Assembly: GCA_022510405.1 (NCBI GenBank)
Contig: JAFLTP010000004.1
Location: forward strand, 49,286 to 113,285
Direction: 5' to 3'
DNA from: Muribaculaceae bacterium
GTDB lineage: Bacteria > Bacteroidota > Bacteroidia > Bacteroidales > Muribaculaceae
Length of the DNA: 64,000 nt
Position numbers and translations under genes: made by a program. Positions 27,439 to 35,599 of this stretch are shown here, in pieces (within the stretch, counting starts at the first letter, position 1; every line of letters begins with the position of its first letter). The notes below the pieces were generated by a model, which did no database searches, was not told where the DNA came from, and worked only from the letters and a program-made list of their open reading frames with translations.

Positions 27439-28935
27439 ATGTATCTTTTAGGACTTGACATAGGAAGTTCTTCAGTGAAGGCTTCTTTGGTAAACGCTGA
27501 AAATGGTAATATAGCAGCGTCAGATTTTTTCCCGAAAACAGAGGCACCGATATTGTCACTTAAATCCGGTTGGGCTGAACAGGAGCCCGAGATGTGGTGG
27601 GACAATATGAAATTGGCTCTTTCTCAAGTCATGAAAGATGCAAATGTTAAAGGGGAAGATATTGCTGCTATTGGAATTTCATATCAAATGCATGGTTTGG
27701 TATGTGTGGATAGGGATAAGAATGTTTTGCGTCCGGCCATTATTTGGTGTGATTCGAGAGCCGTCCCTTATGGAGATAAAGCTTGTAAAGAAATAGGGGA
27801 GGAAATTTGTCTCTCTCATCTTTTAAACTCTCCGGGTAATTTTACAGCGAGCAAACTTGCATGGGTAAAGGAGAATGAACCGGAAATCTATGAGCGGATT
27901 TATAAATTTATGCTCCCCGGTGATTACATAGCCATGCGATTAAGTGGGGAAATCAATACCACTATCGAAGGGCTTTCGGAATGTATGCTTTGGGATTTCA
28001 AAGAAAAGAGGCCGGCTAAAATTTTGTTGGATTATTATGGAATTGATGAATCTTTGATTCCTGATTTGACCCCCACTTTTGGAATACAATCAACTGTTTC
28101 AATGGAAGCTGCCAGAGCTTTGGGCCTAAAAGAAGGTACTCCAATATCATACAGAGCCGGAGACCAACCCAACAATGCTGTTTCATTAAATGTATTCAAC
28201 CCGGGAGAAATAGCATCCACAGCCGGAACCAGTGGTGTGGTGTATGGAATTTCAGGGCAGGTGGAATATGATCCCAAGAGTAGGGTTAATACATTCGCAC
28301 ATGTAAACTACACTCCTGATCTAACTCGTTTAGGTATTATGGCTTGCATAAACGGAACAGGTATTTTAAATGCATGGATGAGAAGAACCGTAGCTCCGGA
28401 AGGAATGTCGTATGCGGAAATGAATGATGCCATGGAAAGTGTACCTGTTGGATGTGAGGGTGTTTCAATAATACCTTTCGGCAATGGTGCTGAAAGAGTG
28501 CTTCAAAATAAGGAAGTTGGATGCTCTATTCATGGAGTGAATTTTAATAAGCATAATAAAGCCACATTGATGAGGGCTGCTCAAGAAGGAATTGTCTTTT
28601 CATTTTGTTACGGAATGGATATAATGAAAGGTATGGGGATGGAATTAAACAAGATCCATGCAGGGAAAGCAAATATGTTCCTCTCGGATATTTTTAGAAA
28701 AACACTCGCTACCACAAGTGGAGCTGTGATAGAATTATATGAGACTGATGGAGCAGCGGGAGCGGCGAAAGCTGCCGGTATGGGATGTGGAATTTATAAG
28801 AACAATAATGAAGCTTTTGGATCTCTTAAAAAGCTTGCAGTAATCGAACCCGACACCAAACGTTCAGCCGACTATCAGGAAGCTTATTCACGTTGGAAAG
28901 ATATATTAAAGAACACCCTCAATATGGTTCAATAA
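27439..28935 (+). CDS. xylB: Xylulokinase
   Basis: FGGY-family kinase that phosphorylates D-xylulose to D-xylulose-5-phosphate, which enters the pentose phosphate pathway. N-terminal ATPase fold: LGLDIGSSSVKASLV (phosphate 1 loop). ISYQMHGLV and IIWCDSRA are FGGY sugar-site segments. The catalytic Asp is in YRAGDQPNNAV (near residue 236), followed by STAGTSGVVYG (phosphate 2 region). FGNGAERVLQNK lies further on. Length 498 is standard. The next gene is xylA, 48 bases on, confirming xylose over other FGGY substrates. Confidence 0.95.
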   Translation: MYLLGLDIGSSSVKASLVNAENGNIAASDFFPKTEAPILSLKSGWAEQEPEMWWDNMKLALSQVMKDANVKGEDIAAIGISYQMHGLVCVDRDKNVLRPAIIWCDSRAVPYGDKACKEIGEEICLSHLLNSPGNFTASKLAWVKENEPEIYERIYKFMLPGDYIAMRLSGEINTTIEGLSECMLWDFKEKRPAKILLDYYGIDESLIPDLTPTFGIQSTVSMEAARALGLKEGTPISYRAGDQPNNAVSLNVFNPGEIASTAGTSGVVYGISGQVEYDPKSRVNTFAHVNYTPDLTRLGIMACINGTGILNAWMRRTVAPEGMSYAEMNDAMESVPVGCEGVSIIPFGNGAERVLQNKEVGCSIHGVNFNKHNKATLMRAAQEGIVFSFCYGMDIMKGMGMELNKIHAGKANMFLSDIFRKTLATTSGAVIELYETDGAAGAAKAAGMGCGIYKNNNEAFGSLKKLAVIEPDTKRSADYQEAYSRWKDILKNTLNMVQ

Positions 28936-28983
28936 TAATAAAAACAACAATAATAACATAAATAACAATAACAACTTCAATTT

Positions 28984-30297
28984 ATGGCAAAAGAATATTT
29001 TCCCGGAATAGGAAAAATCAAATTCGAAGGCACTTCAAGCTACAATCCGTTAGCTTACCGTTACTATGACGCTGAAAAAGTAGTGCTCGGCAAAAAAATG
29101 AAAGACTGGTTCAAATTTTCCATGGCATGGTGGCATACTCTCTGTGCTGAAGGAGGTGACCAATTCGGTGGTGGAACAAAGTCTTTCCCATGGAATTGTT
29201 CCGCTGATGCATTGCAAAGAGCTAAAGACAAGGCTGATGCAGGATTTGAATTCATGCAGAAAATGGGTATAGAATATTTCTGTTTCCATGATGTAGACCT
29301 CGTTGACGAAGGTTCTTCTATAGAGGAATATGAAAAGAACATGAAAGAAATCGTTGCTTACCTCAAAGGTAAGATGGCAGAAACCGGCATCAAAAACCTT
29401 TGGGGCACAGCCAACGTATTCAGCCATGCTCGTTATATGAACGGTGCAGCCACCAATCCTAACTTTGACGTAGTGGCCCGTGCAGCAGTTCAGCTTAAAA
29501 ACGCTATTGACGCAACTATAGAACTTGGCGGACAGAACTATGTATTCTGGGGTGGTCGCGAAGGTTATATGTCTCTTCTTAACACTGATCAGAAACGCGA
29601 GAAAGAACATTTGGCTCAAATTCTAACACTTGCCAGAGATTATGCAAGAGCAAAAGGGTTCAAGGGTACATTCCTTATCGAGCCTAAACCGATGGAGCCG
29701 ATGAAACATCAATATGATGTGGATACTGAAACAGTAATCGGATTTTTGAAGGCTCATAATCTTGACAAGGATTTCAAGGTGAACATTGAAGTGAACCATG
29801 CCACCCTCGCAGGTCACACCTTCGAACATGAACTCGCTGTGGCTGTAGACAACGGTATGCTCGGTTCTATAGATGCAAACCGTGGTGACTATCAAAACGG
29901 CTGGGACACCGACCAATTCCCAATCGACAATTATGAACTCACCCAGGCCATGATGCAAGTGATCCGTAATAATGGACTTGGTAACGGAGGTACTAATTTC
30001 GATGCCAAGACACGTAGAAATTCAACTGATCTTGAAGACATCTTCATCGCTCATATCGCAGGTATGGATGCAATGGCAAGAGCTCTTCTCAGTGCAGCGG
30101 AAGTTCTTGAGAAATCACCTTACAAGAAGATGATTGCCGAGCGTTATGTTTCCTATGACTCTGGCGAGGGCAAGAAATTCGAAGAAGGTAAACTCACCCT
30201 GGAAGACCTTGTGAAGTATGCCAAGGAAAATGGCGAACCGAAACCGGTTTCCGGTAAACAAGAACTTTATGAGGCAATTGTAAATATGTATGTATAA
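28984..30297 (+). CDS. xylA: Xylose isomerase
   Basis: Interconverts D-xylose and D-xylulose in the cytosol with two divalent metals. Catalytic His102 and Asp105 are in [13 protein letters not shown]. Metal ligands are in [31 protein letters not shown] and [16 protein letters not shown]. Length 437 matches the class II isomerase. A long A/C-rich, hairpin-poor leader (28936-28983) precedes the ATG, a pattern that suits high translation in Bacteroidota. Codon choice is more GC-ended than in flanking genes, consistent with high expression. Confidence 0.97.
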   Translation: MAKEYFPGIGKIKFEGTSSYNPLAYRYYDAEKVVLGKKMKDWFKFSMAWWHTLCAEGGDQFGGGTKSFPWNCSADALQRAKDKADAGFEFMQKMGIEYFCFHDVDLVDEGSSIEEYEKNMKEIVAYLKGKMAETGIKNLWGTANVFSHARYMNGAATNPNFDVVARAAVQLKNAIDATIELGGQNYVFWGGREGYMSLLNTDQKREKEHLAQILTLARDYARAKGFKGTFLIEPKPMEPMKHQYDVDTETVIGFLKAHNLDKDFKVNIEVNHATLAGHTFEHELAVAVDNGMLGSIDANRGDYQNGWDTDQFPIDNYELTQAMMQVIRNNGLGNGGTNFDAKTRRNSTDLEDIFIAHIAGMDAMARALLSAAEVLEKSPYKKMIAERYVSYDSGEGKKFEEGKLTLEDLVKYAKENGEPKPVSGKQELYEAIVNMYV

Positions 30298-30329
30298 TAA
30301 ATGCGTAAATTTCTCGTAAATTAAACTAA

Positions 30330-30360
30330 GAGGTGACTGAATTTGTCATTCAGTCATCTC
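30330..30360 (+). promoter_or_regulatory. Hairpin between xylA and xylE
   Basis: A 12-bp stem (30330-30341 with 30349-30360, one G-U pair) closes a 7-base loop in the 97-bp spacer. No T-run follows, so it is unlikely to be a strong terminator. It may stabilise the xylBA part of the transcript or set a lower xylE level. Confidence 0.55.
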
Positions 30361-30394
30361 ACTATATTCAATTATAAATTCTAATCTTAATTTA

Positions 30395-31903
30395 ATGAAA
30401 GAAAAAGAAACAGGGAGCAAGAGTTATCTTTTCATGATAGTTCTTGTGGCTGTGTTTGGAGGTCTTCTGTTCGGATATGACACAGCGGTGATTTCCGGCG
30501 CTGAGAAGGGGTTGCAAGCCTTTTTCCTCGGTGCACATGACTTTGTGTATACGGATGTGATACATGGTATCACTTCTTCAAGCGCATTGATCGGTTGTAT
30601 CATAGGTAGTGCATTATCCGGAATTTTTGCTTCTGGTTTAGGAAGAAAGAGAAGTCTCTTTATAGCCGGACTTTTATTCTTAGTATCAGCCTTGGGTTCT
30701 TATTGGCCGGAATTTATGCTATGGGAAAAGGGTATACCTCACATGGGTACTCTCATAGTTTTTAACATTTATCGTGTAGTAGGAGGAATTGGCGTAGGTT
30801 TGGCTTCTGCTATCTGTCCTATGTATATTGCCGAAGTTTCACCCGCTGAAATCAGAGGTAAGTTGGTTTCATGGAACCAGTTCGCCATTATATTCGGTCA
30901 GTTGGCTGTTTATTTTGTTAATTTCTTGATATTAGGTGAACATACTAATCCTATTATCGAAAAGATTGGAGAAACTGTATATCAGGTAAGTTCTGCTTCC
31001 GATCAATGGACAATACAAACCGGATGGAGATACATGTTCGGAAGTGAAGCTTTTGTTGCAGGATTATTCTCAGTGCTTGTTTGTTTTGTTCCGGAATCGC
31101 CTCGTTATCTCGCCTTGAAAGGCAGAGACAGCAAAGCACTTACCATCCTTGAAAAAATCAATGGTGTATCAAAGGGCAAATTGATACTTCAGAATGTTAA
31201 GGAAACATTGGTGGAAGATAAGGGTAAACTTTTGTCATTTGGTATCCTTGTAATCTTTATCGGCGTAATGCTGTCAGTATTCCAACAGGCTGTGGGTATC
31301 AATGCAGTTCTGTATTTTGCACCCAGAATCTTTGATTCGATGGGTATGGGAAATCCAATGGTGCAGACGGTGATTATGGGTATTGTGAACATCTTGTTTA
31401 CCCTCGTGGCTATCTTCACTGTAGAGAAATTGGGTAGAAAACCGTTGCTTATATATGGATCTGCCGGTATGGCTGTCGGTGCGCTTGGAGTTGCTTTCTC
31501 AAATGTTGTTGCCGTAAGTCCATTGGTGCCTGTTATCAGCATTATGGTTTACTCAGCTTGCTTTATGTTCTCATGGGGACCTATCTGCTGGGTACTCATA
31601 TCAGAAATATTCCCCAATACCATAAGAAGTGGTGCTGTAGCAATTGCTGTTGCTTTCCAATGGATATTCAACTTTATAGTTTCATCCACATTCGTTCCAT
31701 TATATAATATGTCGATGGGTGATATGGGAGAAAGTTTCGGACACTTCTTCGTATATGCACTCTATGGTACGATATGTGTTGCAGCTGCATTCTTTGTTTC
31801 CAGAATGGTGCCCGAAACCAAAGGCAAATCTTTGGAAGAGATTACAAAACTTTGGGCGAAGAGAGCAAAAAAGGAAGAGAAAAAAGAATTGGCATTGCAA
31901 TAA
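30395..31903 (+). CDS. xylE: D-xylose:H+ symporter (MFS sugar porter)
   Basis: Inner-membrane major-facilitator sugar porter with 12 predicted transmembrane helices. Sugar-porter signatures are GGLLFGYDTAVISGAEKG in helix 1, GRKRSL in loop 2-3, RVVGGIGVGLASAICPMYI, PESPRYLALKGR after helix 6, QQAVGINAVLYFAPRI in helix 7, GRKPLL, and PETKGKSLEEI at the C-terminus. Length 502 is typical for XylE. Its place behind xylB-xylA indicates xylose as substrate. Other sugars (glucose, arabinose) cannot be ruled out. Confidence 0.92.
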   Translation: MKEKETGSKSYLFMIVLVAVFGGLLFGYDTAVISGAEKGLQAFFLGAHDFVYTDVIHGITSSSALIGCIIGSALSGIFASGLGRKRSLFIAGLLFLVSALGSYWPEFMLWEKGIPHMGTLIVFNIYRVVGGIGVGLASAICPMYIAEVSPAEIRGKLVSWNQFAIIFGQLAVYFVNFLILGEHTNPIIEKIGETVYQVSSASDQWTIQTGWRYMFGSEAFVAGLFSVLVCFVPESPRYLALKGRDSKALTILEKINGVSKGKLILQNVKETLVEDKGKLLSFGILVIFIGVMLSVFQQAVGINAVLYFAPRIFDSMGMGNPMVQTVIMGIVNILFTLVAIFTVEKLGRKPLLIYGSAGMAVGALGVAFSNVVAVSPLVPVISIMVYSACFMFSWGPICWVLISEIFPNTIRSGAVAIAVAFQWIFNFIVSSTFVPLYNMSMGDMGESFGHFFVYALYGTICVAAAFFVSRMVPETKGKSLEEITKLWAKRAKKEEKKELALQ

Positions 31904-31920
31904 CAGAATGTTAAAAATAG

Positions 31921-31966
31921 AAATTACAGAACCGTTGATATCACAATCACGGTTCTGTAATTTTTT
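31921..31966 (+). terminator. Strong intrinsic terminator after xylE
   Basis: A perfect 15-bp stem (31921-31935 with 31949-31963, core ACAGAACCGT) closes a 13-base loop, and T residues continue to 31966. It begins 18 bases after the xylE stop. It ends only 12 bases before the ATG of the SGNH gene, leaving no room for a separate promoter after it. Confidence 0.88.
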
Positions 31967-31978
31967 AATTGTTTTCTT

Positions 31979-32743
31979 ATGATTAAAAGATTTTTGACTT
32001 TAATATTTGCCGGCGTTTTTTTCTTTATGTTGGTGGATGGTAAGACTATTCTATTTATAGGAGATTCCATAACAGACGGGAATTGGGGTTCACCTGCAAA
32101 ATATCCTTGCAGCTCGGAAGAACGTAATCTCTATGATAAAAACCATATTTTAGGTCATGGCTTTGCAGAAATGACTGCAGGTTATTTTATGGGAGAGTAT
32201 CCTGACAGTGATTTCAAATTTATCAATAGAGGGATCAGCGGAGAAACATTGGGACAGATTACAAACCGATGGCCAAAGGATGCCATAAAATTTAAACCGG
32301 ATGTGATTTCTTTACTATGTGGCACCAATGATATTCATTATTGGCTTGAAAATAATCCCACAACTATAGAAGAATTTAATTTTGATCTTTATCGGACAAC
32401 ACTGGATTCACTAATTGTTACGACGCAAGAGGAACTCCCTAACTGTAAAATAATTTTATGTACACCTTTTGTCGCTAAAGCCGGTTGGGCCGGTGAAGAA
32501 TCCCTTTTCCCGTTAAGGGAGCAAGGTGTAGACAGAATTGCCTCCATCACAAGAGAGGTGGCAAGAAAATATCCAAAAGAGAATGTCCGGCTTGTAGATT
32601 TCAGACTATTGAAAGACACTCTTGTTGCAGAGAATCCTTCAATAGATTATTGGATATGGGACGGTATACATCCCACAACAGCGATGCATTATCGGATGTC
32701 GAAACAATGGATTGAAACCCTCACTCCTTGGTTGATTTTCTGA
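31979..32743 (+). CDS. Secreted SGNH/GDSL esterase
   Basis: SGNH hydrolase with a signal peptide (about 1-21, no clear lipobox). Block I is FIGDSITDGNWG (Ser nucleophile about residue 30), block II is NRGISGETLGQI (Gly), block III is LLCGTNDIHY (Asn), and block V is WDGIHPTTAM (Asp and His). All four catalytic positions are present. In a xyloglucan locus the likely task is removal of acetyl groups from side-chain galactose or backbone glucose; this is inferred from context. It has no promoter of its own downstream of the xylE terminator, so it probably depends on read-through. Its 3' end overlaps the next, convergent, gene by 23 bases. Confidence 0.87.
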   Translation: MIKRFLTLIFAGVFFFMLVDGKTILFIGDSITDGNWGSPAKYPCSSEERNLYDKNHILGHGFAEMTAGYFMGEYPDSDFKFINRGISGETLGQITNRWPKDAIKFKPDVISLLCGTNDIHYWLENNPTTIEEFNFDLYRTTLDSLIVTTQEELPNCKIILCTPFVAKAGWAGEESLFPLREQGVDRIASITREVARKYPKENVRLVDFRLLKDTLVAENPSIDYWIWDGIHPTTAMHYRMSKQWIETLTPWLIF

Positions 32744-33416
32744 GGTGAGAATAGAGGAGGGGAGCAGTTGTTTTCCAGACTTGTTTAGAGATCTGCTTCA
32801 TTCCATTGATTGATGGATGGCCAAATTGCTTGTCAATGGAATCTAATTTTACATAGGGGATATTTTCAAGTTCACAAGCTTCCACAATAGCATTTTCCAC
32901 GTCCCCGTTTAATTCCGTATTGATAATGGCAACACAAAGGGCATCAGGATATGTGGATTTGATATTTTGGAACATAGCCTTCGTGGCGGGACGTACTGTA
33001 TACATATCATTTCCATCCTTATCTCCTAAGGGAGAACCAGCCCACGAGTCATTTGTTCCACCGAAAACGAATATCAGATCGGGATTGTCACCAAGATTTT
33101 TTGAACGAGTAAGGAAAGATCTGTTGGTATAATCTTCACCTCGATAACCGGTGTTGCATATTGTGGCTCCTGACCATGAATTATTAAGTTCAAGAGTCAA
33201 TCCATTGTCATCGATCAATTGTCGCCACCAGGTATCTTCAACATTTTTTACATCATTACCGATGTTTTCTCCATACCACGGTTCATTACCTTCAGGAATA
33301 CACCCCTCAAACGTTGAATAACTGTCGCCAAGTATAGAAACCTTTACCTGAGCTACAAGCGGGAGACCTATAAAAACGGATAAGAGGAGTAAGATATATT
33401 TCTTCATATAAATCAT
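32721..33416 (-). CDS. Secreted SGNH esterase, second type
   Basis: SGNH hydrolase of a different subgroup from its neighbour. Signal peptide MKKYILLLLSVFIGLPLVAQ, block I SILGDSYSTFEG, block II NNSWSGATI, block III VFGGTNDSWAG, and a terminal FGHPSINGMKQIS supplying the His. Mature size is about 210 residues. It is last in a run GH31-GH2-GH3-SGNH on the minus strand. The first ATG (33416) overlaps the GH3 stop as ATGA; a second, at 33407, fits the signal peptide better. Likely a carbohydrate acetyl-esterase by context. Confidence 0.85.
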   Translation of the reverse strand: MIYMKKYILLLLSVFIGLPLVAQVKVSILGDSYSTFEGCIPEGNEPWYGENIGNDVKNVEDTWWRQLIDDNGLTLELNNSWSGATICNTGYRGEDYTNRSFLTRSKNLGDNPDLIFVFGGTNDSWAGSPLGDKDGNDMYTVRPATKAMFQNIKSTYPDALCVAIINTELNGDVENAIVEACELENIPYVKLDSIDKQFGHPSINGMKQISKQVWKTTAPLLYSHLRKSTKE

Positions 33417-35578
33417 TTGATATTAGTTGTTACAGTTAATGGTAAATTGGCACTTGAACTTCCAATATGAAAGTCGACCTTGCCTTTCTCCAAAGCCCAT
33501 TCATGGGATGTTTCATCCCATTTGGCTAAATCTTTGACCTTGACTTCTACCGGTACGGTGACTGATTCTCCGGCCGGAATATTGACTTTCTTGAAAGCTC
33601 TTAGTTGTTTCTTAGGTCTTAAATTATCCTTAGATTCCGGATAAGAAGCATAAACTTGAATAACCTCTTCACCATCTAAGTCACCATTATTGGAAAGAGA
33701 AACATTAATATTAATTGTTTCATCTAATTTATCACTCTCAATTATGTTTTTATCAATTTTAGCATTATTATAATTAAAATTGGAATAGCTTAATCCATAA
33801 CCGAAAGGATAAAGGGGTTCACCCTCGAAATACATATATGTTCTTCCGTTAGTGATATCATAATCCATCATATCGGGCAAATCTGTGATATCTTTCACCC
33901 ATGTTTGGGTCAATCTTCCGGAAGGATTTACTTTTCCGGTTAAAACATCTACAAGTCCATTCCCGGTTTCTTGAGAAGAATGTGTGAAATGAAGAATTGC
34001 CGGCAAGTGTTCATTGCTCCAATTTATAGTGTAAGGAAAAGAGGATTGAAGCACAAGAACAGTATTTGGATTTGCCTTATAGATCTGTTTGATCATATCT
34101 TCATTGGGAAGATTTAAGGATCTTCTATCCACTGCTTCCCGACCGTCAGAAGGTACCGGACAAAAGAACCAATCAGGTTTTGTACCGTAAGGATGGTTGC
34201 CCGCAACAACAAAAACAACATCTGCCTCCTTTGCAAGTTTTTCAGCCTCGCTCATACGATTGTCTGGCACAGAGACCACTTCTATTCCCATGGGATTAAA
34301 AGTTTTTTTGAATGCATCCAAAATAGTAACAGAATAGGCAGGATTACCTCCATACCAGTCCTGGATCACTTCATTCACATGTTCCCCAATAAGGGCTATT
34401 TTCTTAATCCCTTTTAGATTCAATGGCAATAAGGGATTTCCATTAATGGTGTCATTTTTTAGAAGAACAATACTTTTTGCTGTTGCTTCTCGAGCCAAAG
34501 CCTTGGCATAATCTTGTTCCCAGGGGGCCGGTGAACCTGGTGAAACATAATATGGTGTTTTAGTAAAATCAGGATCCAGCAAGCCTAATTTCAAGGCAAC
34601 TTTCAAATTACCTTTTAAAGCTTTGTCAAGATCTGATTCTGTAACCAATCCGGAAGCTAAGGCTTTTGTCAAAGGTTCTCTATAATTATCAAGGAACTGA
34701 CCTAATCCAGCTTTAACTACTTCGGCAGCCGCAGCCGGTAAGGAATCCACATAATGATGAGCAGTGAACAACATTCCCATGGCTCCTCCATCAGTGCATA
34801 TTATTCCATCCATATCCCAGTCAGGACGAACAATTTCGTCATAAACCGGATGAACTGCCATAGGAATTCCATTCCATCTGTTGTAGGCAGCCATAAACGC
34901 CCTGCTGCCACCTTCCGTTATGCCTTTCATGAAAGGATATGAATAATATTCATGGAAGAGTCTCTCGGAAAAATTAGATGACGTTGAATCACGGCCGAAT
35001 TCATTACTGTTGGCAAGGAAATGTTTCATTAATGCAGCAGCCTTCCAATATCGTGGATCAGAACCCTGCATTCCTTTTACCTTAGCCACAGTCATGGCTC
35101 CGGTTAGAAATGGATCCTCGCCAAAAGATTCTTCTGTACGTCCCCATCTTGGATCTCGTGCCAAATCAGCATTTGGAGCGCGCATCACCAAATTATGTGG
35201 AAGACTGTCTTGACTGAAATACCATCTCATCTCGTCAGCAGTAAGATTACCGATCCGTTCAATAAGATCCACATCCCATGTCTCTCCAAGACCATAAGCC
35301 TGAGGATGTATGGTAGTGGGTTGACTATATTGATTTGCCGGACCTCCTATCTGAAGTCCATGTAACCCTTCAAAATGTCCGCAATTCGGAATACCAAGAC
35401 GGGGGACTCCCAAGTTAGTGCTGAAAAGATTTATTTTCTCTTCTAAAGTAAGGAGATCAAGAAGGTTATCTATTCTCTCTGAATCACTCTTTGTGGTGTC
35501 TTGATATACTTCGAGTCCCTTCATTTCAGAATTAAAAAGGAGAAGGGAAACTGTCAGCAACAATAAGGGTTTTCTCAT
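33413..35578 (-). CDS. GH3 glycosidase, beta-glucosidase type
   Basis: Family 3 retaining beta-glycosidase with a signal peptide (about 1-20) and no lipobox, probably periplasmic. The nucleophile is Asp263 in GIICTDGGAMG. Substrate-binding APNADLARDPRWGRTEESFGE is written here in part as DPRWGR (142-147) and KHFLANSNEFGR (185-196). An alpha/beta sandwich domain with LIGEHVNEV and a C-terminal fibronectin-III-like domain (about 615-715) follow. Expected to remove beta-1,4-glucose from trimmed xyloglucan oligosaccharides; beta-xylosidase activity is an alternative. Its stop overlaps the following SGNH start. Confidence 0.9.
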   Translation of the reverse strand: MRKPLLLLTVSLLLFNSEMKGLEVYQDTTKSDSERIDNLLDLLTLEEKINLFSTNLGVPRLGIPNCGHFEGLHGLQIGGPANQYSQPTTIHPQAYGLGETWDVDLIERIGNLTADEMRWYFSQDSLPHNLVMRAPNADLARDPRWGRTEESFGEDPFLTGAMTVAKVKGMQGSDPRYWKAAALMKHFLANSNEFGRDSTSSNFSERLFHEYYSYPFMKGITEGGSRAFMAAYNRWNGIPMAVHPVYDEIVRPDWDMDGIICTDGGAMGMLFTAHHYVDSLPAAAAEVVKAGLGQFLDNYREPLTKALASGLVTESDLDKALKGNLKVALKLGLLDPDFTKTPYYVSPGSPAPWEQDYAKALAREATAKSIVLLKNDTINGNPLLPLNLKGIKKIALIGEHVNEVIQDWYGGNPAYSVTILDAFKKTFNPMGIEVVSVPDNRMSEAEKLAKEADVVFVVAGNHPYGTKPDWFFCPVPSDGREAVDRRSLNLPNEDMIKQIYKANPNTVLVLQSSFPYTINWSNEHLPAILHFTHSSQETGNGLVDVLTGKVNPSGRLTQTWVKDITDLPDMMDYDITNGRTYMYFEGEPLYPFGYGLSYSNFNYNNAKIDKNIIESDKLDETININVSLSNNGDLDGEEVIQVYASYPESKDNLRPKKQLRAFKKVNIPAGESVTVPVEVKVKDLAKWDETSHEWALEKGKVDFHIGSSSANLPLTVTTNIK

Positions 35579-35599
35579 GACGATATGATAATTAACAGG

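Noticed and set aside
27282..27605. Minus-strand frame of 107 residues crossing the promoter gap into xylB.
   Set aside because: It covers the promoter region and the xylB start on the other strand and shows no domain.
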